Shown here in pieces: positions 1 to 7,735 of a stretch of 64,000 bases of DNA; position 1 is the stretch's first letter, and each line of letters starts with the position of its first letter. Where the stretch lies: the NCBI RefSeq assembly GCF_900112255.1, contig NZ_FOLE01000010.1, positions 1 to 64,000 of the forward strand, written 5' to 3'. Under the pieces are notes generated by a model. It worked only from the letters and a program-made list of their open reading frames with translations, had not been told where the DNA came from and did not search any database. The stretch is from Flexibacter flexilis DSM 6793 (GTDB lineage: Bacteria > Bacteroidota > Bacteroidia > Cytophagales > Flexibacteraceae). A program made the translations under genes and the position numbers.

Positions 1-342
1 GATAGTCCAAGTCCTGCTTTTTACGATTTGTATTTTATGAAAGTGGGCGGTATTGGCTTGCCGTATTTGCCCGAGACGGATAGTAGTTGGTTGGTAACGA
101 GCAGTAAGCCAGTTTTGAGCAGTGGCGCGAAGGTTAGTATCTACCCGAACCCCGCGCGAGATAAAGTGATGATAGAGAGCAAGGCGGGTAGCGTCATAGA
201 ACTGATGAGTGTTACGGGTCAGTTGTTGCAACGTGAGGTATCGCAGAGTGAGCAAACAGAAATGTCTTTGACCTCGCTTCACACAGGCATTTATGTACTC
301 AAAGTAGATGGGGTAAGTCATCCATTATCCGTGATTCATTAA
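1..342 (+). CDS. T9SS C-terminal-domain surface protein, 3' fragment
   Basis: The reading frame is open from the first base and ends at TAA 340-342, so the gene begins upstream of the window; the TTG at 28 is not a real start. About 113 residues are visible. The motif YPNPAR followed by a beta-rich tail containing TGIYVLKV is the type A sorting domain read by the type IX secretion system, so the protein is probably exported through the outer membrane and attached or released. Its first 37 residues nearly repeat the end of the next gene, but the sorting domain downstream of YPNPAR is different. Function of the missing body is unknown; by homology to the neighbour it is probably a large beta-propeller-like protein. 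Confidence 0.8.
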   Translation, partial: DSPSPAFYDLYFMKVGGIGLPYLPETDSSWLVTSSKPVLSSGAKVSIYPNPARDKVMIESKAGSVIELMSVTGQLLQREVSQSEQTEMSLTSLHTGIYVLKVDGVSHPLSVIH

Positions 343-408
343 CCAAGCCAAATGGGGCAAGGGACGTTTAGTTTCTTGCCCCATTTATTCAATTAAAAGA
401 CTAAGATT

Positions 409-1872
409 ATGCGAAGAAATCTACTATTGTTATTACTGCTGTTTTTAAGCAAAGTTGTTTATAGTCAATCGGTATTGTGGGAGAAGAAGTATGATATATA
501 TGATATGGATTATGCTGATGCGATAGTCCCGATGCCTCAATCCTCAAATTATTTGTTTACAGGTTCATTGTGCAAATTCGGCATAGACTGTAGTTATCGA
601 GGCTTGTATGTAGGGAAGTTGTTGTCGAATGGGGATACGGCATGGGTCAAGAATTTGAATATAATCACCTCGGAAGCAGCCTCAATTACGCAGGATAGAG
701 ATGGTGTTCATTATTGGATAGTAGCGCAGGAAGGTGCATTTGATTACCAGCAGCATTTGTTGAAGTTGGATAGTAACGGGGTAGTATTGGCGCATTATAC
801 ACACATGTATATGGTGGGGAATAATGGGAATGTTGTTTCCAATTGCAGGGGGAAGAGTATGAACAATGGGGACTTGTTAGTGGTGGGTCAGACGACGTTT
901 AGCAGCACCCCTAACATGGCATGGGATGCGTATGTAGGTCGTTATAGGGGCAATGGGGATTTGGTATGGGCCAAGTCATTTAATTTGGGTTATTACACGG
1001 AGGGCTATTATGTGGAGGGTATGGCCAATGGCCATTATTGGGTATCAGGCAGTGTGAATAGTTCGATATGGGGTATGGAGTTGGATACGAGTGGGAATGT
1101 GGTACGGCAGCATATTTTTTATACGCGCCCGACGTATGCGAAGATATATGCAGGCTATGTCCAACAATTTGTCAATCAGCAATATATTGTAACGATGGGC
1201 AATATAGGCTCCCCAACCAAAAAATTTTATGTAGGTCTGTATGATAAAAACTATGTAAAAAAATGGGGACATGAGGAATTAGGTGGTATTCAATTGCCTC
1301 ATATTACTTCAGATTCTTCGGTGGTGATAGCGGGAGCGCAGGTACCGCCCAATGGTACAGTATCCAAGGCCTTGTTGCGCAAAATATCTATAGATAGTAG
1401 TATAGTCTGGAATAATTATTATACGAGTGTATATAATAATACGGCAGTGGTATCCAATATCACCTTCACAGGCGACGGTGATGCTGTTTTTGCAGGTTAT
1501 ATAGATAGTCCCAGTCCTGCTTTTTACGATTTGTATTTTATGAAAGTGGGTGGTATCGGCTTGCCGTATTTGCCAGAGACGGATAGTAGTTGGTTGGTAA
1601 CGAGTAGCAAGCCAATCATTGGTAATTCATCCAAAGTTAGTATCTACCCGAACCCAGCGCGAGAGGTGCTTAATATTTCCTTTGCCGACTATGTGAAGAC
1701 GGGGAGTTTGGAGTTATGCAATAGTGTAGGCCAACGACTCAAATCTGTTACTTTGTCAGAAACGAATTTACTAATGCTATCGGTGGCAGACTTACCTGAA
1801 GGTATCTATCACTTGCGGCTAGTACAGGACGGCAAAGCTCCCCAATACCAACAAATTCGGCTTATAAAATAA
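409..1872 (+). CDS. T9SS-sorted secreted protein, paralog of the upstream gene
   Basis: 487 residues. A signal peptide covers roughly residues 1-20 (hydrophobic LLLLLLLFLSKVVYSQS, cleavage probably before QSVLW). The body has repeated patterns of the type GDTAWVK / GDLVWAKSF / GNVV, spaced like blades of a beta-propeller, with WVVA- and VVGQ-type strands, as in many Bacteroidota delta-60 or propeller-like surface proteins. The C-terminal 80 residues carry YPNPARE and GIYHLRL, a type IX secretion sorting domain. It sits 66 bp behind a paralog in the same orientation. No enzyme motif is visible; an adhesive or surface-layer role is inference only. Confidence 0.8.
   Translation: MRRNLLLLLLLFLSKVVYSQSVLWEKKYDIYDMDYADAIVPMPQSSNYLFTGSLCKFGIDCSYRGLYVGKLLSNGDTAWVKNLNIITSEAASITQDRDGVHYWIVAQEGAFDYQQHLLKLDSNGVVLAHYTHMYMVGNNGNVVSNCRGKSMNNGDLLVVGQTTFSSTPNMAWDAYVGRYRGNGDLVWAKSFNLGYYTEGYYVEGMANGHYWVSGSVNSSIWGMELDTSGNVVRQHIFYTRPTYAKIYAGYVQQFVNQQYIVTMGNIGSPTKKFYVGLYDKNYVKKWGHEELGGIQLPHITSDSSVVIAGAQVPPNGTVSKALLRKISIDSSIVWNNYYTSVYNNTAVVSNITFTGDGDAVFAGYIDSPSPAFYDLYFMKVGGIGLPYLPETDSSWLVTSSKPIIGNSSKVSIYPNPAREVLNISFADYVKTGSLELCNSVGQRLKSVTLSETNLLMLSVADLPEGIYHLRLVQDGKAPQYQQIRLIK
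1504..1614 (+). repeat. Tandem-paralog repeat, second copy of bases 1-111
   Basis: Bases 1504-1614 match bases 1-111 with only a few mismatches. A further near-identical stretch covers the YPNPAR codons (about 130-160 and 1634-1663). Identity collapses just after YPNPAR. This shows either a recent duplication or gene conversion limited to the body of the protein. Confidence 0.85.
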
Positions 1873-1946
1873 TAGTAAATGAATTGATATTCTTGTACAT
1901 ACGCACTGCTGTGCGTATCATTCATGATATTATAATTTACCCATAG

Positions 1947-1972
1947 AGACGCATTTTAATGCGTCTTTTTTT
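1947..1972 (+). terminator. Rho-independent terminator after the T9SS gene
   Basis: A perfect 9-bp stem (AGACGCATT with AATGCGTCT, 2-base loop) is followed by a run of T. A second inverted repeat without a T run lies just upstream at 1899-1918 (ATACGCAC / GTGCGTAT). Confidence 0.75.
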
Positions 1973-2016
1973 GATGTGGTAATAAAAAAGGAGCTATTTA
2001 TTAGCTCCTTTCTCGT

Positions 2017-2532
2017 TTAATATACGGCTGCGTAATTGATTTCGAAGACGATGTCGGAGGCCAAACCCTCTGTTACTTTCACAGGAAACACTTTCCCATC
2101 TCCATCAAAAGAATTAGCATAATACTTTCCTTTTTCCTTCACAAACACGGAGTATTCACCTTCGGGCAGATGCACGGCAAAACAACCGCTTTTCTTTGTC
2201 CAAACCGACGCAACCAATTTGGTTTTCGGTTTTTCGTAGAAATTATCATCTGTTTTAGAAATAAGGTCATTCATTTTCGTAACCTTAAAAATAAACACTT
2301 CGCGGGCTACGCTTTCGGTCTTTCCTGTGGGTTTTTGGTCAATAGTGGGCATCATATTTCCCGACTTGAACACCACTTTACCCGTAACGCCTTGTTTCAC
2401 CAACGGGCAGGGAAGCACGGTGCTTTTACTTGTTTTTTTAGTGGTCTTTTTGTTGGTTTGGGCGTTACTCCCCAACGCCAACAACAGTCCCACCATCACC
2501 CAAACCAACGAAATTTGAGAGCTACGTTTCAT
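2017..2532 (-). CDS. Small secreted protein, prealbumin-like fold possible
   Basis: 171 residues. A signal peptide is clear (KR, then VWVMVGLLLALGSNAQ with cleavage near AQ-TN), followed by a Lys/Thr-rich linker to about residue 40. The rest alternates short beta strands and contains GCFAVHLPEGEYSVFVKEKGKYYANSF, a pattern (G-x-F-x-x-x-L-P-x-G-x-Y) typical of carboxypeptidase-regulatory or transthyretin-like domains. It probably acts in the periplasm or at the surface. It lies 6 bp downstream of ftsY in the same direction, so it may be co-transcribed with it. No catalytic motif is seen. Confidence 0.65.
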   Translation of the reverse strand: MKRSSQISLVWVMVGLLLALGSNAQTNKKTTKKTSKSTVLPCPLVKQGVTGKVVFKSGNMMPTIDQKPTGKTESVAREVFIFKVTKMNDLISKTDDNFYEKPKTKLVASVWTKKSGCFAVHLPEGEYSVFVKEKGKYYANSFDGDGKVFPVKVTEGLASDIVFEINYAAVY

Positions 2533-2538
2533 GTTTTT

Positions 2539-3486
2539 CTATTTTTTGAAAAGAGAATCTACAAATTCATATTTGTTAAATAACTGTAAATCATCTATTT
2601 TCTCCCCAACCCCAATGTATTTTACAGGTATTTTGAACTGGTCAGAAATGCCAATCACTACGCCACCTTTGGCCGTGCCGTCAAGTTTGGTAACCGCCAA
2701 AGCCGTTACGTCGGTGGCTTTGGTAAACTCCTGCGCCTGCATAATGGCATTTTGACCTGTGCTGCCATCAAGTACCAACAACACTTCGTGCGGTGCATCT
2801 GCAATCACTTTTTGCATCACGCGCTTAATTTTACTTAGCTCGTTCATCAAGTTTACTTTGTTGTGCAAACGGCCTGCCGTATCGATAATCACCACGTCGG
2901 CATTTAGTTCTACGGCTTGTTTCACGGCATCAAACGCCACCGAAGCGGGGTCGGTGTTCATGCCATGCGAAATTACAGGCACGCCTGTACGCTCGCCCCA
3001 AAGTTTAAGTTGGTCAACGGCTGCCGCGCGGAACGTATCAGCTGCGCCAAGCACCACTTTTTTGCCTGCTTTATGGAATTGCGAGGCCAGTTTGCCAATG
3101 GTAGTGGTTTTGCCCACGCCATTTACGCCTACCACCATCATTACATAAGGTTTCTTTTCGGGTAAAGAAAAGGTGTAGTTGGGTTGCGGTTCTGCGGCCA
3201 ACAACTTCACGATTTCTTCTCTCAAAATTCTGTCCAGTTCGCTGGTATTCAAGTATTTGTTTTGTGCCACGCGCTCTTCTATGGACTGTATAATTTTCAA
3301 TGTCGTCTCAATACCCACATCAGAACTAACCAAAACCCCTTCCAACTCGTCCAGCACTTCGGCATCTACAGTAGATTTGCCCATGATGGCCTTGCCCAAC
3401 TTGGAAAAGAAACTTTCTTTGGTTTTTTCCAAACCTTTGTCCAAAGACTCTTTTTTGTCTTTGCTAAAAAAATCAAATAAACCCAT
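2539..3486 (-). CDS. ftsY: Signal recognition particle receptor FtsY
   Basis: 315 residues, short for the family because it lacks the long acidic A domain, as usual in Bacteroidota. An N-terminal helical bundle (about residues 15-100) precedes the SRP GTPase G domain. Visible motifs are the P-loop GVNGVGKTT (120-128), the insertion-box region DTFRAAA (150-156), DTAGR (202-206) and TKLDGTAKGG near 268. It binds the SRP-ribosome complex and delivers nascent chains to SecYEG at the inner membrane. The hydrophobic N-terminus MGLFDFF fits membrane association. It follows rpmG and the DUF4295 gene on the same strand, but a terminator lies between. Confidence 0.97.
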   Translation of the reverse strand: MGLFDFFSKDKKESLDKGLEKTKESFFSKLGKAIMGKSTVDAEVLDELEGVLVSSDVGIETTLKIIQSIEERVAQNKYLNTSELDRILREEIVKLLAAEPQPNYTFSLPEKKPYVMMVVGVNGVGKTTTIGKLASQFHKAGKKVVLGAADTFRAAAVDQLKLWGERTGVPVISHGMNTDPASVAFDAVKQAVELNADVVIIDTAGRLHNKVNLMNELSKIKRVMQKVIADAPHEVLLVLDGSTGQNAIMQAQEFTKATDVTALAVTKLDGTAKGGVVIGISDQFKIPVKYIGVGEKIDDLQLFNKYEFVDSLFKK

Positions 3487-3693
3487 AATTTTTACGGAAA
3501 CGCCGCGATTTTATGTGTGTTCGCTTGGCGATTGCTTAAATGTTCAAACAAACCCCGTGCCGTTGCACGTAGGCCAACCAGTATTTTGTAAACTCCTTAC
3601 AGAAGTGCAAATATTTGTTTTAAATTTTGTATTTCTAAAGCAAGAGTACAATTCACTGCGAAGTTAATTTAAAATCCACAAGAAGCAACACAA

Positions 3694-3723
3694 AAAAGTC
3701 CCTTTCTTGCAAAAGGGACTTTT
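3694..3723 (-). terminator. Terminator after the rpmG-DUF4295 pair
   Basis: An 11- to 12-bp stem (AAAAGTCCCTT with AAGGGACTTTT) has a U-rich 3' side when read on the minus strand. It lies between the DUF4295 stop and ftsY, so ftsY probably has its own promoter or depends on read-through. Confidence 0.75.
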
Positions 3724-3753
3724 CGGATTAGCCACTGAGGGCAAAATCTTTGA

Positions 3754-3915
3754 TTACTTGTTAGAAGCCAAGAATTCTTGAACTTGGTCAGCAGGTACGA
3801 TTTCCTCACGGAAAGTGTAAGCACCTGTTTTCGGTGACTTCACAGACTTGATAATTTTTGTGTAAGCCTTGCCTGCATCAGCTTTTTTCAGGGTTGCAAC
3901 TACTTTCTTTGCCAT
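3754..3915 (-). CDS. DUF4295 family small basic protein
   Basis: 53 residues starting MAKKVVATLKKADAG and ending EFLASNK. This short protein is a Bacteroidota hallmark that sits beside rpmG and ftsY; the family is annotated DUF4295 and its role is unknown, with a ribosome-associated job suggested by size, charge and neighbourhood. The stop of rpmG is separated from this start by only two bases, so the two are translated from one mRNA. Confidence 0.85.
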   Translation of the reverse strand: MAKKVVATLKKADAGKAYTKIIKSVKSPKTGAYTFREEIVPADQVQEFLASNK

Positions 3916-3917
3916 GA

Positions 3918-4100
3918 TTATTTAATCTCTTTGTGGATTGTATATTTCTTTAACACTGGGTTGTACTTTTTCAGTTCCAAACGCTCAGTAGTGTTTTTGC
4001 GGTTTTTTGTCGTGATATAGCGAGATGTACCCGACATACCGCTGTTTTTATGCTCAGTGCATTCGAGAATCACTTGGATTCGATTACCTTTTTTTGCCAT
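3918..4100 (-). CDS. rpmG: 50S ribosomal protein L33
   Basis: 60 residues, normal family length. The sequence [18 protein letters not shown] followed by [23 protein letters not shown] is the L33 signature (RYxTxKNRxNTxxRLELxKYxP). The zinc-binding Cys pairs of some L33 proteins are absent (a single Cys at position 14), so this is the C-minus form. rpmB (L28), often the upstream neighbour in this phylum, is not present here. Confidence 0.96.
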   Translation of the reverse strand: MAKKGNRIQVILECTEHKNSGMSGTSRYITTKNRKNTTERLELKKYNPVLKKYTIHKEIK

Positions 4101-4131
4101 CGCAACAGTCTTGTTTTAAAATTTTGGAGCG

Positions 4132-4162
4132 CAAATATAGCTTTTATCTCAAACGAATCAAA
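4132..4162 (-). promoter_or_regulatory. Bacteroidota-type promoter for rpmG
   Basis: On the minus strand TTTG (4159-4162) is followed after 19 bp by TATATTTG (4132-4139), matching the phylum consensus TTTG / TAnnTTTG. It lies about 30 bp upstream of the rpmG start. Confidence 0.7.
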
Positions 4163-4261
4163 TTTCTACGACAATTTATTGCAGAAATTTTTTGTTTTTT
4201 TTATGTTATGAAAGCCAATGCGCTGTTATTCAGTTTTTTATTAAATTAATTTTTTGTCTTT

Positions 4262-5050
4262 TTAGACCAAAGTTTTTTGTTTGGCAATGGTTTGCCCCAC
4301 ACCGTCCCACAAATGTTTGCGCATTTGCAATGATTTTTCGACGGCTTCTTGTGCCTGCGCCCAGTGTTCGGCTTTCTCGCCGCAAAGATTTTGGGTCATT
4401 TCCAACGACAAATGGCTGTGGTGGTCGCCATCTACCTCGATGTGGCGTTCCAGATAATATTGGAAAATGCTAATATTTACCTCGAAATTAACGCATAAAT
4501 CCTTGATAATGTGGTGAAACATACTCGGAATCAAGTCTTCGCGCCCAAACGTAAACACAGCGGCTTGTACGTGTGCTTTGCCGCTTTGGATTACCTCAAA
4601 CGTATAGCGCACAAAATCGCGGGCGTGTGTAGGCACTTGCGCCGTTTCAAAGGCTTGTTCTAAAGATTGTCCATTTTGCAATGCTGCCAAAAACTGCATA
4701 ATCGGCTCGGTATCAGCACCACATTCTTGCATGGCTTCCAGATATAATTCAAAATGACTTTTGCGGTTTCCGTGTGCGTCCACGTCGGATTCTTCACCCG
4801 CCACGATTTCGTTAATCAAATAACGCACTTGCGCATCACCTTTCGGAAACCAAGGCACTGCCGTACAGGTCAGCGCATTTTGGAGGGTTTTGAGCAAAGA
4901 CATAAAATCCCACACCGCAAAAATGTGATGCTGCATAAAGAGGCGCAACTCTTCGGGTGTCTGGATTTGGGCATAAACGGGGTGCGTAATGATTTGCTGG
5001 CGCAATGGCTCTATGTCGGTTTGGAGCTTGCCGATGGCTTCGTTATTCAT
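4262..5050 (-). CDS. DUF3050 protein, heme oxygenase-like fold
   Basis: 262 residues from the ATG at 5050, chosen over an upstream in-frame ATG at 5122 because family members begin close to the sequence LQTDIEPLRQQIITHPVY. The all-helical pattern with MQHHIFAVWDFMSLLKTLQ, GEESDVD, and the C-terminal ERHIEVDGDHHSHLS is typical of DUF3050. These belong to the heme oxygenase / TENA-like superfamily, where the conserved His and Glu can bind a di-iron or other cofactor. Substrate unknown. It stands alone between rpmG and the dcw cluster. Confidence 0.75.
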   Translation of the reverse strand: MNNEAIGKLQTDIEPLRQQIITHPVYAQIQTPEELRLFMQHHIFAVWDFMSLLKTLQNALTCTAVPWFPKGDAQVRYLINEIVAGEESDVDAHGNRKSHFELYLEAMQECGADTEPIMQFLAALQNGQSLEQAFETAQVPTHARDFVRYTFEVIQSGKAHVQAAVFTFGREDLIPSMFHHIIKDLCVNFEVNISIFQYYLERHIEVDGDHHSHLSLEMTQNLCGEKAEHWAQAQEAVEKSLQMRKHLWDGVGQTIAKQKTLV

Positions 5051-5750
5051 GGGTAATATGCTGGTATTTAATATTTTATGATATAGTTTAAAGTCTTGCT
5101 TTAAGCCCTGCAAAGCTATCACAAAATCCGATAGAATGTATGTTTATTTTCCAAAACGATGGCCGCGCGTTGGTGTGGGAATCTATGCGAGATGCCACGC
5201 CTGTGGCGTTTTTCATATTACCAAACCGATTTACTACAAAAACACCAAGCCTAAAGGCTTTTTGTGATACGATTCTATAAATCCGTTAGGATTGAAGTAT
5301 TGGTAGCGGAAATGCGATAATATTCCGTTTTTAAATGTTGTAGCTATGAAATCTTTGAAATTTGTTTTAATACAAAAATGTTAAGCCTAAAGGCTTTTTG
5401 TGATACGATTTTATAAAATCCGTTAGGATTGAAATATTGGTAGTGAAAATACGGCATTTTCTGTTTTTAACGCCGTAGGCGTGAAATCTGTAATTACCAT
5501 ATATTTAAAAACGATAGTGACTATTTAAAACGGCTTCGGAATCCTCGAAGCTTTTATTTTCCTTCTTTTTTTGTCTGTTACGGCTAAATAATTAAATTTT
5601 TATAATCTCGATTAAAGAAGTATTAAAATTGGGAAATCCTTTGTAAATATCTGACTATCAGATATTATACAGATATTTTCTTTTTTGTGTTTTGATTGTC
5701 AGGGAGTTAATTAGGTTTTTCGGGATTTTTACTAAAATTTGTGTGCAAAA
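5051..5750. other. Gene-free stretch with interspersed repeats
   Basis: No supported coding sequence was found in about 700 bases upstream of the mraZ promoter. The left part carries GCCACGCCTGTGGC (about 5199-5212) and two copies of a module described separately. The right part is very AT-rich, with short palindromic pieces such as ATCTGACTATCAGAT near 5648. Confidence 0.6.
5247..5460 (+). repeat. Two tandem copies of a ~136-bp interspersed repeat module
   Basis: Copy 1 starts at 5247 and copy 2 at 5383. Each reads AAGCCTAAAGGCTTTTTGTG, then ATACGATT, then ATCCGTTAGGATTGAA, then TATTGGTAG. The second halves are degenerate (TGTTGTAGCTATGAAATC in copy 1 versus GCCGTAGGCGTGAAATC in copy 2). 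Internal inverted repeats (AAGCCTAAAGGCTT) suggest structured RNA or REP-like elements of the kind scattered through Cytophagales genomes. Confidence 0.75.
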
Positions 5751-5804
5751 TGGAGGAAAGTGGTAAAAAGTGGTTTGATTTGTTACTTATGATTTCTAAT
5801 TTTG
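5751..5804 (+). promoter_or_regulatory. MraZ operator overlapping the dcw promoter
   Basis: Three TGG boxes start at 5751, 5761 and 5771, exactly 10 bp apart, two of them inside AAAGTGG. This is the known MraZ-binding arrangement (direct repeats on one DNA face). A promoter, TTTG (5774-5777), 19 bp, TAATTTTG (5797-5804), overlaps the third box, so MraZ bound here would block RNA polymerase and autoregulate the cluster. Confidence 0.8.
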
Positions 5805-5847
5805 TATTTGTGCTTTTTCGTATAGGTAAAATATTATAAGAGCGATA

Positions 5848-6309
5848 ATGCTTTGTTTCTCAGGAGAATATGACTGCAAATTGGATGCAAAAGGCCGCTT
5901 GGTCTTGCCTGCACGCCTCAAAGCCAAGTTGCCAGAAGCACCCGCGCAAGTGTTGGTGGCTCTGCGTGGTTTTGAACCGTGTGTAGTGTTGTATCCGTTG
6001 CCCTCTTGGGAAAAAATAGCAGAAAAAGTATTGGCTCTCAACGAGTTTGAAGAAGAATATCGTTTGTTTCAGCGCAGTTTTTTGCGAGGCAGCACCGAAA
6101 TAGAACTTGACGGACAATCTCGTTTACTTTTACCCAAAACATTGCTCAATTATGCTCAACTGGAAGCCGACATCGTGGCCGTCGGGGTGGGAAATAGAAT
6201 AGAGCTTTGGAATTTGAAAAATTATGAGCAAAATCTGCTGCAAGACGCGAAGGTTTTTTCTCAAAAAGCACAAGAAATTTTAGGAAATGAAGCGGCTAAA
6301 TCTCTATAA
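5848..6309 (+). CDS. mraZ: Transcriptional regulator MraZ
   Basis: 153 residues, the usual length. Two AbrB-like SpoVT domains are visible. The first (about 5-50) holds EYDCKLDAKGRLVLPARLK, and the second (about 75-125) holds RGSTEIELDGQSRLLLPKTLL. MraZ forms a ring that binds repeated TGG-containing boxes upstream of its own operon. It is the first gene of the dcw cluster, 44 bp downstream of the promoter/operator. Confidence 0.96.
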   Translation: MLCFSGEYDCKLDAKGRLVLPARLKAKLPEAPAQVLVALRGFEPCVVLYPLPSWEKIAEKVLALNEFEEEYRLFQRSFLRGSTEIELDGQSRLLLPKTLLNYAQLEADIVAVGVGNRIELWNLKNYEQNLLQDAKVFSQKAQEILGNEAAKSL

Positions 6310-6369
6310 ACAAGCCAATAGGGGAGAGGCACTTCAAGTAAGAGTTTAATTGTTACGAAAAATACGAAA

Positions 6370-7287
6370 ATGAATACAGAAATGGCGTATCACGTGCCTG
6401 TGATGTTGGAGGAATGTATTAATGGACTGAATATCAGGCCAGACGGCGTGTACGTGGACGTTACTTTTGGCGGTGGCGGCCATTCGGCGGCTATCGTGGC
6501 CAAGCTCACGACGGGCAAACTTTATGCCTTCGACCAAGACGAAGATGCCCTCGAAAATACCAAAGGTTTTGATTCTAAGCGTTTTACGCTCATTGAGGCT
6601 AATTTTAGATACCTAAAGCGTTACTTGAAGCTGCACGGCGTTACCAAAATAGATGGTTTGTTGGCGGATTTGGGCATTTCCTCGCACCAAATAGACGCGC
6701 CCGAACGCGGTTTTTCTACCCGTTTTGATGGCAATTTGGATATGCGCATGAACCAAAACGACACACTGACGGCGGCCAAAATCATTAACACTTATTCGGA
6801 AGACAAACTGCACAAACTTTTCGGGATTTATGGCGAAGTGAAAAATGCCAAGACGTTGGCGGCTTTGGTCTATAAATCGCGCCTCAAGCAGCCTATCGAG
6901 ACGATACAGCAGTTCAAACAAGTGATTTCGGCGGTTGCGCCACGCGGCAAAGAACATAAATATTATGCACAAGTGTTTCAGGCTCTGCGTATTGAGGTAA
7001 ATCAGGAACTCGAAGCCCTACAAGAAATGCTTGAACAAGCCGCCGAGATTCTAAAGCCCGATGGCCGCTTGGTGGTGATGTCTTATCATTCGTTGGAAGA
7101 TAGATTAGTGAAAAATTACATTGCAAAAGGTAAATTTTTCGGAGAAGTTGAAAAAGATTTGTTTGGCAACGAACAAAAACCCTTGCAAAGCGTAACCCGC
7201 AAGCCCATCGAGGCGACGGAAGAAGAGTTGGCGCGAAATAATCGCGCACGTAGCGCAAAACTTCGTATTGCCGAAAAAATAGGATAA
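6370..7287 (+). CDS. rsmH: 16S rRNA (cytosine-1402-N4) methyltransferase RsmH
   Basis: 305 residues. The SAM-binding motif DVTFGGGGHS (about 29-38), DQDEDAL, LADLGISSHQID, the RGFSTRFDGNLDMRM block and the C-terminal SYHSLEDRLVKN and NNRARSAKLR are all diagnostic. It methylates the exocyclic amino group of C1402 in the decoding centre. The insertion between motifs is normal for the family. It is the second gene of the dcw cluster. Confidence 0.97.
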   Translation: MNTEMAYHVPVMLEECINGLNIRPDGVYVDVTFGGGGHSAAIVAKLTTGKLYAFDQDEDALENTKGFDSKRFTLIEANFRYLKRYLKLHGVTKIDGLLADLGISSHQIDAPERGFSTRFDGNLDMRMNQNDTLTAAKIINTYSEDKLHKLFGIYGEVKNAKTLAALVYKSRLKQPIETIQQFKQVISAVAPRGKEHKYYAQVFQALRIEVNQELEALQEMLEQAAEILKPDGRLVVMSYHSLEDRLVKNYIAKGKFFGEVEKDLFGNEQKPLQSVTRKPIEATEEELARNNRARSAKLRIAEKIG

Positions 7288-7291
7288 CACG

Positions 7292-7711
7292 ATGAAAAAT
7301 ACCCCTAAAAATATGCCCGCTAATCAATCTAAAGCTTCGTCGAAACCGTCGGGTGGTGGCGGTGTCAAACGCGAAAAAAGCGAAGGCAACAAAAGTATTT
7401 TTGGTTTTATTGATGGGTTGCTTCAGTTAGACGAGATTTTTGCCAACGGCATTCCTCCCAAATATTTGCCGCGTATCTTGTTTTTGGCTGCGTTGGGCAT
7501 TGTTTATATCGGAAACAGCCATTTTGCGAATAAAACCATTGTGCAACTCACCAAAGTAAAAGCCGAAACGGAGGATTTGCGCGTGGATTATACGTCCCTG
7601 AAAGCGGATTATATGTTGCGAAGCAAGCAATCGGAAGTAGCCAAAAGAGTGGCACCGATGGGCTTGGAGGAAAGTTCTGTTCCGCCTCAAAAAATAGAGT
7701 TAGAGGAATAG
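7292..7711 (+). CDS. ftsL: FtsL-like divisome protein
   Basis: 139 residues. A long basic cytoplasmic tail (about 1-55, rich in Lys, Ser, Gly) leads to one transmembrane helix (about 60-82, PRILFLAALGIVYIGNSHFA). A short periplasmic coiled coil follows with heptad-like VQLTKVKAETEDLRVDYTSLKADY. Topology, size and the slot between rsmH and ftsI identify it as the FtsL equivalent that pairs with FtsB and FtsQ to activate FtsWI; sequence similarity to FtsL is weak in this phylum. It starts 4 bp after rsmH. Confidence 0.8.
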   Translation: MKNTPKNMPANQSKASSKPSGGGGVKREKSEGNKSIFGFIDGLLQLDEIFANGIPPKYLPRILFLAALGIVYIGNSHFANKTIVQLTKVKAETEDLRVDYTSLKADYMLRSKQSEVAKRVAPMGLEESSVPPQKIELEE

Positions 7712-7735
7712 TAGTTTTTGATTAAGTATCTGAAA

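Noticed and set aside
1045-1272. 75-codon minus-strand ORF in the T9SS gene
   Set aside because: Antisense shadow with no start context or domain.
2170-2583. Long plus-strand ORF over the 171-residue secreted protein and ftsY start
   Set aside because: It is the antisense shadow of genuine minus-strand genes and has His/Arg/Phe-rich composition without any domain.
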